From: Ochotona curzoniae | Taxonomy: Eukaryota > Chordata > Mammalia > Lagomorpha > Ochotonidae | Length of the DNA: 64,000 nucleotides | Assembly: GCF_017591425.1 (NCBI RefSeq) | Contig: NW_024465746.1 | Coordinates: 1,798,001 to 1,862,000, forward strand | Direction: 5' to 3' | Shown here: one piece after another, positions 11,501 to 23,454 of the stretch | Position numbering within the stretch: position 1 is the first letter of the stretch | Layout: every line of letters starts with the position of its first letter | Notes under the pieces: model-generated | What the model was told of the DNA's origin: nothing | What the model saw: the letters and a program-made list of their open reading frames with translations, nothing else | The model's database searches: none | Translations under genes and position numbers: made by a program

Positions 11501-11838
11501 GGGCCCAGCATCGTGGCCTCTCAGCTAAAGTCCTTGCCTTGAATGCCCTGGGATCCCACATGGGCGCCGCTTCTAATCCTGGTGACCCCACTTCCCTTCC
11601 CTTCCAGCTCCCTGTTTGTGGCCTGGGAAAGCAGTCAAGGACGGCCCAAAGCCTTGGGACCCTGCCCCTGTGTGGAAGATCCAGAAGTTCCTGGTTCCTG
11701 GTTTCTGATCAGCTCATCTCTGGCCGTTGAGGCTACTTGGGGAGTGAACCAGTGGATGGAAGATCTTCCTCTCTGTCTCTCCTGTTCTCTATATATATCT
11801 GACTTTCCAATAAGAAGAAATAAGTCTTGTGTTTTTAA
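11501..11838 (+). mobile_element. CSINE, second of two at one target
   Basis: Head GGGCCCAGCATCGTGGCC. Left flank AGAAATACTAAATGTTT, right flank AGAAATACTAAAGTTT (core at 11839-11849). Confidence 0.95.
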
Positions 11839-12079
11839 AGAAATACTAAAGTTTCAATCACCTCTCTGGTTAAATAGGCATTGTTGAACAGCATCTTGGT
11901 CACAAGGCATTCCATACTGGGGGTGTATTTTGCACTGGATCTCTTTACAAATGCTATTCAGTACCTAACATGATACATCAAAGAGAGAATAACATCTCCT
12001 TCGCAATGTGATCTACCTATTAATCCTCAGGATTCGGGTATATGTTGTAAGGCAAGGAGGAATTAACATTACCGGTTAT

Positions 12080-12460
12080 GAATCCGCTGATCTTAAAATG
12101 AAAGGTTATACAGGATCATACAGTGGGCCTCCAGGCATTACAAGAGACCTTGAAAGTGGCAGAGAGGAAGAAAGGAAGGATCAGACTTCGGGAGAGGTCT
12201 GAAGAGGCTGAACAGATGGAGTCAGGAGAAGGAGCCACACACCAAGGAAGGCAGGTGGCCCTTCCAGCAGCTGGCGAAGGTGAGTAAAGCAGATTACGCC
12301 CTGGAGTCTGCCAGCAGTGCAGCCAGCACTTTGGGTTTAGCCCAGCAGGACTGCTTGCAGGTAAATGACCTTCAGAATTAACGTTGGTGGTACCGTACTG
12401 CTTTCAGGCCCCTCTGAGTTTGTGATCATCTGAAATAGCGGCAATGGGAAGCTAGTAGAT
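12080..12460 (+). mobile_element. Ancestral MaLR/MLT1-like repeat
   Basis: Blocks GAAAGTGGCAGAGAGGAAG, CACACCAAGGAAGGCAGGTG, TTTGGGTTTAGCCCAGCAGG, GTTTGTGATCATCTG follow the same remembered eutherian repeat as 31640-32430. Exact family name uncertain. Confidence 0.5.
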
Positions 12461-12944
12461 GCTCTGTAGCCTTTGAGTTCCAAAAGTTTACTGTAAAGAT
12501 TTGTGCAAGAGTGCTGAAGATGTGTTTCAAGCCAAAGACACTGTACCTTTTTAAAATCCAGAAGGAAACGACAGGAAATGAAATGCCCATTGTTCTGATT
12601 TGGAAAAAGACACAGTGGTTCGTTCTTCCTGTGCCACTGTGAGCCGTGAGCACCAATTTGTTTTGGAAACTGAGTCAGGTGACCAAACTTAGAGAGAATA
12701 ACAAATGTTTCACATCACCAAGGTGGATTCTTAAGAAGGCAAATGCAGCCTAACGGCGGTGGAGTCTCTCACTTGCAAGGCCCTGGTAAGGACCCCTGCA
12801 ATCTGGGGACACACTGGCACAAGTTCTCTTTCTTGTTAAATTCTCCATCATTGCATGGGTTCCAGGCCCCAGGACACAGACCCCTCCTAGGAAACCTCCC
12901 TACCACAAACTTTCACTGTGCTTGCGCATCAGCTGAGACCTGGG

Positions 12945-13168
12945 TGGGACTATGGTTAGGGACGCCATAGGCACCAATTCAAGTACCAGCTGCTTCACTT
13001 CCTTTCCAGGTCCCTGCTGATGGACTTGAACGGGGTTCCTGGTTTCTGGCCTCGGACCAGGATCCAGCCATGGCCATCGTGGACATTTTGGGAAGTGGAC
13101 CAGTGGTTGAAAGATCTCTCTCTTCCTCTCTTTCTGTGGGTCTTTCAAATAAATAAGCAAAGCAAAAG
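12945..13168 (+). mobile_element. Old CSINE, 5'-truncated
   Basis: GCTTCACTTCCTTTCCAGGT, GGAAGTGGACCAGTGGTTG, TTTCAAATAAATAAGC; its tail seeded the long GAAA array that follows. Confidence 0.65.
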
Positions 13169-13338
<170 letters not shown>

Positions 13339-13344
13339 AAACAA

Positions 13345-14325
13345 ACAATATAACCTGAATGTGCCCATGGGACTCTGGTACACTAATAACGTGTAATTGA
13401 AAGAGTGTTAGTGATATTGTTCAGGTACTTTATAGGTTAAATGGACTTTTTGTGGGTCGACCAGAGAGAGACAAGCCCAGAGAGAATATTGTGTCCATGT
13501 GGAGCATATTCCAAATATCAGATCAACCAAAGAAGAAATTGTCTGGGCACCATGGATGGAAGTGACCTTCACCAAGACCACACAAGACCACATGAACCAA
13601 TCTCGCTCTTCCTTCACAGTCAGACTCTCTCCTCTGGAGCCTTCCAGGATCGACTCTAAGCCACGACAAACCTCCACATCCCAAATCTCGGCATGCTTCT
13701 CCCCACCTCTCCTCCACCTCCTGCCTCCTCACTCCACCTGCTGCTGTGTGTGCACGTGACTTAGCCTGTCTCCAAGGAGAAATCCCTTTTCTTACCCATC
13801 CTGCAATCCCTTTAGCACCTACAGCTGGGAGCCTAGCGTGGCTGACTGAACGAGTGAAGGGACTGGTGATTAAACAGACGAAATCAGTTACAGGGCCATT
13901 TGTCCTCGGAGAGCTGAATTCCTCACATGTGTCTTTTCTCTAGCAACTAATTCGACAGCGTATTCCCACTGACAAGGTCTGGCTTTGCACCTGTTCCCCC
14001 CAGGGGGTCTCGCTTCTTAGAGAGGGTACTGCGGTCTCTATTTTGTATGTACTCAGTGGTGCTGACCCTCAAGGCTTGCTCAGAATAGCAGCTCAGCCAA
14101 CAACGAATGGTTATTCAGAAAGAAGCCTGTCCAGTCTGTCGGATCCCACAGTTATTAAGCATGAACAGGCCCTGATGTACCAGTCAGCCATTTGCTCTCA
14201 GGAAAAACGAGCTCCCCTGAGACTTACAGCTGGTAGGTTTAACGGATATTTTTCTCATCTTTACTGCTGACACTAGGCAAGGCTGCTCCAGCACTCTCGA
14301 AAGAGCTGGGAACAAAAAAGCAATT
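13345..14325. other. Unannotated sequence
   Basis: About 1 kb with no recognised gene. Less AT-rich than its surroundings and may be an old LTR or L1 remnant, but I could not match it. Confidence 0.45.
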
Positions 14326-14327
14326 TA

Positions 14328-14650
14328 GGGCCCAGCATGGTAGCCTAGTGACTAAAGTCCTTGCCTTGAATGTGCCAGGATCCCATATGGGCGCCGGTTC
14401 TTGTCCCAGCAGCTCCACTTCCCATCCAGCTCCCTGCCTGTGGCCTGGGAAAGCAGTTGAGGACGGCCCAAAGCCTTGGGACCCTGCACCTGCCTGGGAG
14501 ACCTGGAGGAGCAGGTTCCTGGATCCTGGCTTTGGATTGGCTCAGCTTTGGCCATTGTGGCCATTTGGGGAGTGAATCATTGGACGGAAGATCTTCCTCT
14601 CCGTATATCTGCCTTTCCAATAAAAATAAATAAATCTTTTTTTTAAAAAA
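14328..14650 (+). mobile_element. CSINE, full length
   Basis: GGGCCCAGCATGGTAGCC head; tail AATAAAAATAAATAAATC. Probable short TSD AAAAAAGCA. Confidence 0.92.
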
Positions 14651-14696
14651 GCAGTGCCTCAAAATGAAATATTTTTTTAAAAAAATGAAGTCAGTA

Positions 14697-15095
14697 ACGG
14701 GCATCTGAGTTATCAATGAAGAGCCTGTGCCCGTACTGGAGTGTTGGCTGGGACTCCCAGCTTCTGCTCCTTACCAGCTTCCTGCTAATTGAGACTGCGG
14801 GAGTCGGTGGTGATGGTGCAGTAGATTGGGTCCACGCTCCTCACGTGGGAGACCTGGATTGCGTTCCCAGATCCTAGCCACAGCCTGTTTACAACTTCCT
14901 GCTAATTCGTGTGTGAGGCAGCAGGTAATGGTCAAGTACTGGGGACCCTGCCAGCCATGTGCAAGACCTGCCTGGAATTCCTTGGCTCCTGGCTTCAACA
15001 TGGCCCATTTCCAGCTGTTACTGCCATCTGCAGAATGGACCAATAAATGGAAGTTCTTCCTATCTCTCTGCCATCTAGATAAATAAATCTTAGGA
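14697..15095 (+). mobile_element. Composite of two old CSINE pieces
   Basis: Two successive plus-strand starts (GGGCATCTGAGTTATC and GGAGTCGGTGGTGATGGTGC), the second with a full body and AGATAAATAAATCTTAGG tail. Looks like one SINE within or beside another. Confidence 0.6.
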
Positions 15096-15168
15096 AAGAG
15101 GAAGAGGATGAAGAGGGAGGATAAAGAAGAGGAGGAAAAGGAGGAGGAGAAGGAAAAGAAGAAGCATC
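15096..15168 (+). repeat. Purine-rich (GGA/GAA)n tail
   Basis: About 70 bp of GAGGAAGAGGATGAAG-type sequence growing from the preceding SINE tail. Confidence 0.85.
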
Positions 15169-15736
15169 TGGAAATCTCAGAAACAGGAAAACTAAAGGCC
15201 CAACCCCTACTCCGAGGCGAAAAGCCTGAGCACCCCTAGAAGGCCACTGGCGCAAGGTTCAGAAATCAAATGTGAAAAGCCTGGAGTTTGACATCCCTGA
15301 GCAGCAGCAGGAGAAACGCACCTGCTCCAGAAGCAGTCAGAGAGCCAGAGTTTCCCCTTTCTTCTGTCTGAGCCTCCACTAGACAGACGTGCAGCTCACC
15401 TCAAGGGCCGGTCCTCTCTGTGGTTCACTGAGCCACGCAGCAGCCTCCTCCAGACGCACCCTGCAAAGCACACCCAGGGGCTAGACTTGACCAGTCAAGT
15501 GGACACCGGGAGTAACCTAAATATATAGGAAATTGGCACTTCTCTTGTAGGAAATGAGTATCGTGAGTGTTTCCTCCCTGGAGGCCCAGTGATAAGTTGT
15601 CAGAATTCATTTCCTTTTGTGCCTTGTTAGAAGTCTTAAGCAACAATACAGGGCTGGTCCTCACTCAAGTGGGCTTCTCCCTGTAGGCGGGAGTCATAAG
15701 CAAGGACAGGTGCACCACTGTGGTTCCAGGAAATTT

Positions 15737-15799
15737 ACGAACAATTGGCATTCAGTGAGTTTGCTCCAGGAAATTCCAGTCTGTTAGGAGCTGTTCAGC
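15737..15799 (+). repeat. Left arm of a 63-bp perfect inverted repeat
   Basis: ACGAACAATTGGCATTCAGT...GAGCTGTTCAGC is the exact reverse complement of 16340-16402. Identity stops abruptly at both ends. Confidence 0.93.
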
Positions 15800-15822
15800 A
15801 TCTTTATCTGAAGCAGAGCTGC

Positions 15823-15904
15823 TGGAATTCCAATTGGCCCACTCATCAAGGATGCTGGCAGTACAGGTGGTGGCCTAACCCACTGCGTCACAACACTGGC
15901 CCCT
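15823..15904 (-). mobile_element. CSINE head fragment
   Basis: Short minus-strand piece ending CTGCGTCACAACACTGGCCCC, inside the inverted-repeat loop. Confidence 0.5.
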
Positions 15905-16339
15905 GAGAATGTTTCGTGAGGACTAAATCCAATATGTATTGAGTCTGTGATATAATGGAAAATAAGCGATGTTACTATTCACATCCATATTCCAAAAGGA
16001 GACGGAACATTGTATAGCCTGCAGGTTATGTTTTGCTGAATCTTTAGCTTAGAAGGATCTCTGGTTTTAGGATACTGAGATTGGTTGGCAGCTCCTCACT
16101 TCTCAGCATTGCACCATCTGACATCTGAAGGAGCCAGGAGGTGATGGGGTTGGCCACCACCACTTCCTTTTTGTTCCCAGCCTCCTCCAGCCCTTCCAGC
16201 TGATTCACTGCTCATTGTGAACCCTGCCGCACTTTAAGTTTGACTTCCTGATAAGAAATGGGGACTATCAATGTCACTCACTCCTATTATTTGTGCTAGA
16301 CTTTGAGATTGCCTGGAACTGTGACTCACGCAGGCTACA
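15905..16339. other. Loop of the inverted repeat, otherwise unannotated
   Basis: No transposase-like frame and no known repeat was recognised between the arms after the CSINE piece. Confidence 0.5.
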
Positions 16340-16402
16340 GCTGAACAGCTCCTAACAGACTGGAATTTCCTGGAGCAAACTCACTGAATGCCAATTGTTC
16401 GT
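16340..16402 (-). repeat. Right arm of a 63-bp perfect inverted repeat
   Basis: Starts GCTGAACAGCTCCTAACAGA; exact complement of 15737-15799, 540 bp apart. Confidence 0.93.
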
Positions 16403-17360
16403 TTTCCAGACTGGGAAGGCAAAAATGAGGCGCACACAGCCTTTGCGCGGTGGGTTCTTTCCTCAATCCTTCCTTGACCCCTCCTTGTTGGGCGGGAACC
16501 CATGGGTTAGATGTTCCCCATTGGTGGTCTCTTAATCAGTTAGGAAATGGGTGGGCAGTGCTGGTGCCGCCCACCTGAAGGTGTGGCCAAGACCTCGGCA
16601 CGCCTGGATGGTCTCACAAAGATTAGGTGCCCTTGATGACGGAGCTCTGGAGACTTTTTTTAATTGGATATCAGGAGACTTCTGCAGTCTCTCTTGAGTT
16701 GTTTACGCAATTGGAGGGAAAAAAAAAAACCCTTATAGAGTTGTGCAAGGAACAATTACCAATGGCATTCAAGACATTGAGATGCACCGCCCGTGAAATA
16801 GGCCAAAGGAACGTTATCAGGAAAGATCACTGTCTATGCTGGATGGCGCTGCTGATTTCAGAGATCAAAGTCCATATTCTTTTGTGAATTACATAGATAG
16901 CTTGTGCTTTGGTGCCAGTCTATTAATTTTCTATGAAAAATGCGCAGCTGTTATTTTCCAGAATTAGAAACAGTAGTGTCTTGCTCAATTTCTTGAACTG
17001 TTACTTGAAAGGATCCTCTATTAAGGAGTTCCAGTTTTGAACATTCTGAAAGATGGACCTCTTGAAATATACCTTGGTGGTTTCCTGCAAGTACAGTTCT
17101 CACATTGTTGGCGCTGCATGCTGGAAACAGAATAGAGGCTGATCCCTGAAAAACAACGATGGCTTGTTAGACAGCGGGCACTGCTGGCTTGGTGTCTCCA
17201 TGACAGACGACAAAAGCATGTTGGCCAACAGGGTTTCAATCCTTTATTTAATTGAATGAACTGTTAGTAAGCACAGAGTAGTTTTGTAAGAGACTCAGCC
17301 ATCAGAACAGGACCACACCAAAAGTTGTGTAGAAAAGGAAGTATAAGAGGAGAATCAACA
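16403..17360. other. Unannotated sequence
   Basis: A modestly GC-rich patch (16430-16650) then AT-rich DNA. An 86-codon open frame (16627-16887) has no recognised relatives and is not called. Confidence 0.45.
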
Positions 17361-17361
17361 G

Positions 17362-17677
17362 GGACCGGTACAGTGGCCTAGCAGCTAAAGTCCTCGCCTT
17401 TAATGCACCGGGATCCCATATGGGTGCTGGTTCTAATCCCGACAGCCCCGCTTCCCAACCAGTTCCCTGCTTGTGGCCTGGGAAAGCAGCCAGGGCAGCC
17501 CAAAGCCTTGGGACCCTGCACCTGCGTGGGAGAGCGGGAAGAACCTCCTGGCTTCTGATCAGCACAGCACCTGCCGTTGCGCTCACTTGGGGAGTGAATC
17601 ATCCTATGGAAGATCTTCCTTTCTCTCCTCCTCTCTGTATATCTGTCTTTGCAATAAAAATAAATAAATCTTAAAAA
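17362..17677 (+). mobile_element. CSINE, full length
   Basis: GGACCGGTACAGTGGCC head; imperfect TSD AGAATCAACAGG / AGAACCAACAAG. Confidence 0.92.
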
Positions 17678-18249
17678 AAAAATGGAAAGAGAACCAACAA
17701 GGACTAGCAATTCATCAAACACCTGTTGGTTTTGGGTAAGCATATCAATTGATTCTAAAATTATTTTATAACTCTGAATAAAGTTTGGTTGACTTATTGA
17801 TGTGCAATGTATGCATAGTTCTGAGAATAGTTTAATCGGCTTCAATAATGCATCACTTTCTAAAACAACTGAGTGTCAATTTAGAGGAGAAAGCAGTTGC
17901 CCTTCTGCCTAGCCAATAGTGTTCAGCATCTTGAATGTTAGCACGTGTTCGTCACTGATGCTCCGGGAATGTGGAACACAGGATGTGTTCTTTTTGATCT
18001 TAACACTACAGGCTGCATTGGTGAAGGGGCAGAGAACATTTTTGTCCTCTTCACAGAAAAATTTTTAGATTTACTTTGATTTGAAACATAAAAGCTAGGA
18101 AATGAGTTGTAATCGAATTTTGCCAGATTTCCTCAAAATTCCCATCATTTCTATTTTCCATATGTGGTTTACTGCTTAGGTCTCCTGTATGTAATCTGAA
18201 ACCCCTTAGGCTGAGAAAGGGAAACTAACATTGGGAGAGTGATACTGTG

Positions 18250-18408
18250 GAGTAATTTACAGGGCACCTTATAATACTTGCTTCCATTTCGTCCTTATCC
18301 CATTACTCTAGTAGTAGGTGTAGCAGAAGCTGTGCTACAGAGTCTAATGTTACTTAGAAGGACATTGTGACCCTAGAAGTTCAGCAAGAACAGGATTACA
18401 ACTGGTTG
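18250..18408 (-). mobile_element. MIR SINE relic
   Basis: TTCCATTTCGTCCTTATCCC...CTAGTAGTAGGTGTAG and TTACTTAGAAGGACA resemble the MIR body in reverse. Diverged. Confidence 0.45.
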
Positions 18409-18438
18409 GATAACATTTGTATGAGATCTGCTGGATGG

Positions 18439-18648
18439 ATGCAGCCGAGGACGGCCCAAAGCCTTGGGACCCTGCACCCGTGTGAGAGACCTGGAGGAGG
18501 TTCCAGGCTCCTGGCTTCGGATTGGCTCAGCTCCAGCCATTGCGCTTACTTGGGGAGTGAATCATCGGATGGAAGATCTTCCTCTCTGTCTCTCCTCCTC
18601 TCCGTATATCTACCTTTCCAGTAAAAATAGATGAATCTTAAAAAAAAA
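18439..18648 (+). mobile_element. CSINE, 5'-truncated
   Basis: Begins at GCAGCCGAGGACGGCCC; the head is missing. Tail GTAAAAATAGATGAATC and A-run intact, as expected for truncated reverse transcription. Confidence 0.88.
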
Positions 18649-18902
18649 ACAGTTGATGGGTTTTGTTGATAAGCTCAATATCTCCTCATCCCATAAGACC
18701 CTCAGTGTATGAAATCTGATGCCACTAATAAACTTTGCCTTTCCACCATCAGTCAGAGTTCACGCGTGTTATTATCAGCTCCGTGCACCAAGTCCATCGC
18801 TGTAGGACAGTGGCAGTGTTACAGCTGTTTGAAGCCACCTTGTGAAAAAGACACTAGTTCCTGTTCCTCCATTTCCAATGTCTCTGCTATAAGAAAAAAC
18901 TA

Positions 18903-18990
18903 AAGAGAGAGGGAAAGAAAGAAAGGAAGAAAGAAAAAGAGAAGGAGGGAGGAGGAAGGAAGGAACAGGAGAAAAGAAAAGAAAAACAGA
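18903..18990 (+). repeat. Polypurine (GAAA/GGAA)n tract
   Basis: AGAGAGAGGGAAAGAAAGAA then GGAAGGAAGG; about 85 bp of nearly pure purine, not attached to a visible SINE. Confidence 0.85.
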
Positions 18991-19082
18991 ATTAGAGAAC
19001 AGAAAATATTTTTTTGGAGAATATGACTGCATCAATATTAAGTCATTTGTATCTTGAGCGATTTTAAAATTCATATAGTGTT

Positions 19083-19409
19083 GGGCCCGGCGCGGTGGCG
19101 CAAGTGGTTAAAGGTCCTCGCCTTGCACGCCCGGGATCCCATATGGGCGCCGGTTCTATCCCGGCAGCCCCGCTTCCCTTCCAGCTCCCTGCCTGTGGCC
19201 TGGGGAAGCAGTCGAGGACAGCCCAAAGCTTTGGGACCCTGCACCCGTGTGGGAGACCCAGAAGAGGCTCCTGGCTTCGGATCGGCATAGTATCGGCCCA
19301 TTGCGCTCACTTGGGGAGTGAATCATCGGACGGAAGATCTTCCTCTCTGTCTCTCCTCTCTGTATATCCGCCTTTCCAATGAAAAAATAATAAAAATAAA
19401 TCTTTAAAA
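19083..19409 (+). mobile_element. CSINE, young subfamily B, 17-bp TSD
   Basis: Head GGGCCCGGCGCGGTGGCGCA then AGTGGTTAAAGG; tail with ATAATAAAAATAAATC. Exact TSD AAAATTCATATAGTGTT at 19066-19082 and 19410-19426. Near consensus, hence recent. Confidence 0.97.
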
Positions 19410-19689
19410 AAAATTCATATAGTGTTATAAAGTTTATGTGAAGAACCAGATAGTTTTTCTAGGTAAAAATATAATCTGTATTTCATCTGGAAATTATAAC
19501 TTGAATAAGTTTAAGAGGGAAGTACAGTCATAATACACTTGAACTTAAACATGGGGAACATTAAACTATTCCTGGATGTTTGGGTTTAATTATTTTAGAG
19601 GTGTAGTTTACAGTGCAATGCTTCTCCCAATTTTAATATTTTATTGGTACCCAACAATATTACTAGGAATTCACATATGCACTTTTGAC

Positions 19690-20032
19690 TTTGTTATTTT
19701 TTAAAGATTTATTTATTACTTTTATTTTTAAATCAGATATACAGAGAGGAGGAGAGACAAAGAGGAAGTTCTTCCATCCACCGATTCACTCCCCAAGCAG
19801 CCTCAACTGGCCAAAGCTGAGCTGATCCAAAACCAGGAACCAGGAGCTCTTCCATATCCCTGCACACGGGTGCAGGGTCCCAAAGCTTTGAACCATCCTC
19901 AACTGCTTTCCCAAGCCACAGCAGTGAGCAGGATGGAAAGACGGGCTGCCGGGACTTAAGTCGGTGCCCATATGGGATCCCATTGCATGCGAGGTAAGGA
20001 CTTTTTAGCCACTAGGCTACTGCGCCAGGCCC
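19690..20032 (-). mobile_element. CSINE, full length with TSD
   Basis: TSD GCACTTTTGAC at 19679-19689 and 20033-20043. Head complement CTACTGCGCCAGGCCC. Confidence 0.94.
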
Positions 20033-20129
20033 GCACTTTTGACCTTGGAAAGGTGATAAAATAACGGGCTTGTGAATGTGTCACAGAGTACCTGGAGCAT
20101 GTGTGTTTGTCCTCCCTCTGTCATTCTGG

Positions 20130-20758
20130 TGAGAGAGGAGTTAGAGTGGGTAGTAGGCAGTTAGGGTATTCTGGGTCCCTGAGTAAAAGAGAATTTCCCC
20201 ATCATGTCTTGGAGTCGCCAGGGCACATCTCTTCCAAGGGATAGGGGTGCTATTAGCATATCAATTCCCCACCAGAAGTATCGGCCATTACCTCCGGCCA
20301 CTGTGGGAAGGCCTCAGGCCGATCTCTTTATCATTGAAAGGAGAGCAGGAAGAAGTAATACACATCTGCCTAAGGCCTGGAATGTCCTATGTCTGGCACC
20401 TCTGTGGCCTTTTGTCCCAAGGCCAGGTACCATGGAAACCAGGAATTTTCTTTGTTCATGGAGAAACATCTTTGAGGGAAACCTTTAAAAGGTGCATTCC
20501 CCACCATTGATACGGGTTCTTATTTTCCTGCCACTATGGCAGACCACTGGGGTCCTTTTCCTCCTGCCACTATGGCAGGAGGTAAGGGTCCTTTCTATCT
20601 CAAAACCCCCTCCCGTCGCTAGGACGGGAGTCTTCTTTTCTCAGCCTTCCTAATAAATCCTGCTTTAAAACTAAACTGTGTCCACATGAAAATTCTTCTT
20701 TCCTGCGAGACAAGAATTTGAGGTTGCTGCCATACTCAGAGTCAAAATTCCTGCAACA
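20130..20758 (+). mobile_element. Solo LTR with internal short repeats
   Basis: TGAGAGAGGAGTTAG...TTCCTGCAACA, flanked by the 4-bp duplication CTGG (20126-20129 and 20759-20762), typical of gammaretrovirus-like (ERV1) insertions. AATAAA lies near 20651. Contains two CTGCCACTATGGCAG units. No viral genes adjoin it. Confidence 0.85.
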
Positions 20759-22120
20759 CTGGCAAAGCATAAATGTCCAGCAGCAACCACACAGAGCCTG
20801 TCGGCAGAAAGCCATTCGCTTCACTCCAGAGTCAGGAGCTTAGGATATACATCTTCCTTTTCATCAACATGGACACAATTAGCTCGTTCCTCAGGCCACT
20901 GAATAAATGCATAAGAGCTCATAACAAAGAACAGTTTCAGAGACCCCCACGGCCTTGGTCAGCCTGATTCCTCTGCAGCGGGGGGGGGGGGGGTGGGAGG
21001 GGGGGGGGGGGGTGGGCCAGGACTGCCCGAGCCCAGCTCCAGCTGAGTTCGGAACTCACGAAGGGTGCGTGGATGAGGCGCAAAGAGGAAAGAAAGCCGG
21101 ACCACTAGGATTTCATGCTCATAATGGACCATGCACGAAAGCTGTCCGCTTTATTTATACAAAATCAGTCAAACTCTGGCTCAGGCTCTTTACGTTATGG
21201 TCAAGTTGGGGATTTCTAAGAATAATTCTGCCATTAGTTTGACCTAGAAACAATACAAGTTCCTGCTACAATTCTTATCCTACAACTCAATCTTGTATCA
21301 CAAAGAAAAGGGGAACCTAAAGACTGAGGAAAGAATGAAACCCTAAATATAGGTCCCTTGATTAGCATAAGGTCAATGGGGACAGCCAAGACAGTAGGAA
21401 TAATAGAAGGCCCTTTTGCAAGGCATTATTATTGACATTAACCTTCAAGCTCACATTGAGTAAAAAAGCCAACTCCACAGTAGCAAACAATGCCTGAATG
21501 GATTAGAGTTCTTCCGTAGGGTGGTCCAGTGTCCATGCAAAGGTAGGTGGAGCTGCATTCAGGTGGTGGTAGAGACATCTGCCCGACCCTGCCATACAGC
21601 GGGAAATTCCTTGCAGCCCTGCCTGCAATGGAACAATACTCTTCACACCTTCGTGTTCCCCACATCCACTGCACGGATCCCAACACAAGACGGAAGGCAG
21701 AATCTGCTTAACTATCACAGTTGAACAAGTCACCAGTAAGAAAAGGCAAAAGGGGTAGTTACTAAGTCATGCTTGGCACGTGACATTATCCTAGAAAGTC
21801 CTTCAGGGCCAGTTTCCGTGTGTTATCCTTGGTGCTGGGGTAACACCTTGATCAGAAATATTAAAAACCTAAAACCTCCTTAGCATTCAAAGAATGCACC
21901 CCAAATCCTGACACTGCAGACTTGTTATACCCTGAAATAAAAGTTGAAGGAGGAAAGACAGTTCCTCCAGATAACGACCTGGCTGAGAATTCTCCCAGGA
22001 GACAAATTATTACAGTGTTAGCAATGACGTTCCTTCTGTTTGAAAGATTCCAGGCAGGATTCATTTGGACATGAGCTTCATATTTTATTTTATTTTACAA
22101 ACTGCTACTACGGAAATCCT
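20759..22120. other. Unannotated sequence with a poly-G tract
   Basis: No retroviral reading frame and no host gene recognised. Minus-strand frame 21438-21686 (82 codons) has no known relatives. See separate entry for 20979-21013. Confidence 0.5.
20979..21013 (+). repeat. Poly-G tract
   Basis: Two G-runs of about 14-15 bases and shorter runs, broken by TGGGA. Strong quadruplex former and prone to sequencing error. Confidence 0.95.
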
Positions 22121-22121
22121 G

Positions 22122-22472
22122 GTCTCCAGCATGGGGATTTAGCCCAGCAGTTAAGAGCCTGGTTAGGAGACCAATGTACTGCAGCAGAGGGCCTGGGTTC
22201 GGGGCCTGGCTCTGACTCCAGTCTCCAGTGTTGTGTTGCTGCAGGCCCTGGAAGGCAGCGGTGATGGCTGCAGTGACTGGGGCCCTTGGGACCCTGCACC
22301 CACATGGGGGATCCAGAAGAGGCTCCTGGCTCCTGGCGAGGTCTGGCTCAAGTTCGCAGCTCCTGGCTTCATCCCAGTTCCATTTTAGTCACTGTAGGTG
22401 TTGCAACGGAGAACCAGAGGATGAGAGCTCATGCTCCCTTTCTCTCTACCTGTTAAATAAAAAATAGCTAAT
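22122..22472 (+). mobile_element. Old CSINE
   Basis: CAGCATGGGGATTTAGCCC head, CACCCACATGGGGGATCC, tail CTGTTAAATAAAAAATAG. Confidence 0.65.
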
Positions 22473-22516
22473 TTGAAAAATAATCTGTTTTCCAGGTATC
22501 TAGGCAAGAAATAAAA

Positions 22517-22818
22517 TTTATTTTTTTAAGCTGATTTTATTTTTATTTGAAACATAGCATTACAGAGACAGAGAGAGGTTGTTCATCTGCTTCTTCAGCC
22601 ACAACAGCTAGAGCTAGGTGAGGCTAGAGCCAGGAACCAGGAGCATCTTACAGGTCTTTCACGTGGGTACAAAGGTCCAAGCACATGAGCCATCTCCTGC
22701 TGCTTTTCTTAACAGGAGCTGGATCAGAAGTGTATCAGGCAGAACAAAAGCAGGTGGGTCTGGGTGCCTGTGAGCACTGTAGGAGGTAGCTGAGTTTGCT
22801 ACACCAACAACACCAGTC
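22517..22818 (-). mobile_element. Old CSINE
   Basis: Minus strand; ATTTGAAACATAGCATTACAG, CAGGAGCTGGATCAGAAGTG, ACACCAACAACACCAGTCC. Confidence 0.65.
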
Positions 22819-22894
22819 CAAAAATGAGATGTTTTAGATTACACTGAAATGGAATGTGTTTATCACATGTGGACTAATGCTAAAGGATTTTTTT

Positions 22895-23165
22895 CAAGAT
22901 TTATCTATTTTTATTGGAAAGTCGGATATACAGAGAGGGAAGACAGAGAGGAAGGTCTTCCGTCCGATGATTCATTTCTCAATGGCCACAACGGCCAGAG
23001 CTAAGTGAAACCCAAGCCAGGAGCCAGGAACCTCCTCTGGGTCTCCCACGCGGGTGCAGGGTCCCAAGGCTTTGGGCCATCTTCAACTGCTTTCCCAGGC
23101 TACAAGCAGGGAGCTGATTGGGGAGTGGAGCTTCCGGGACACAAATTGGTGTCCATGTGGCAAGC
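22895..23165 (-). mobile_element. CSINE lacking its head
   Basis: Minus strand; clean from AAGATTTATCTATTTTTATT to GTGTCCATGTGG, then unrelated sequence. Confidence 0.8.
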
Positions 23166-23454
23166 AGATGGATGGCCTTTGGGCAAATTGCACATACTCA
23201 TTTCCCTGGGTCTCCAGTTTCCCAAAACATCCTACTGATGTCCAATGTATCAACCTCCTCAATCATGTGACCCACTTTCCATCTCTGTGCCTTCCGCATC
23301 TACCTTTGTTCTGTAAGTTCTGCTTCTCTGGAGAACATTGGCTGATGCAAGCACCTGTATACTTCTGAGAGATGATGGATCTCTTAATAATATAGTTTAA
23401 GCTTTAAAGAGCCACAGATACAAACAGAAGAAGTAAAACATGAACTTGACCTAC

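Noticed and set aside
16627..16887. 86-codon plus-strand frame as a gene
   Set aside because: No recognisable domain, no splice or promoter context, and AT-rich intergenic setting.
19083..19155. tRNA gene in the CSINE head
   Set aside because: The A and B boxes belong to a tRNA-derived SINE; the sequence does not fold as a complete tRNA and carries the SINE body.
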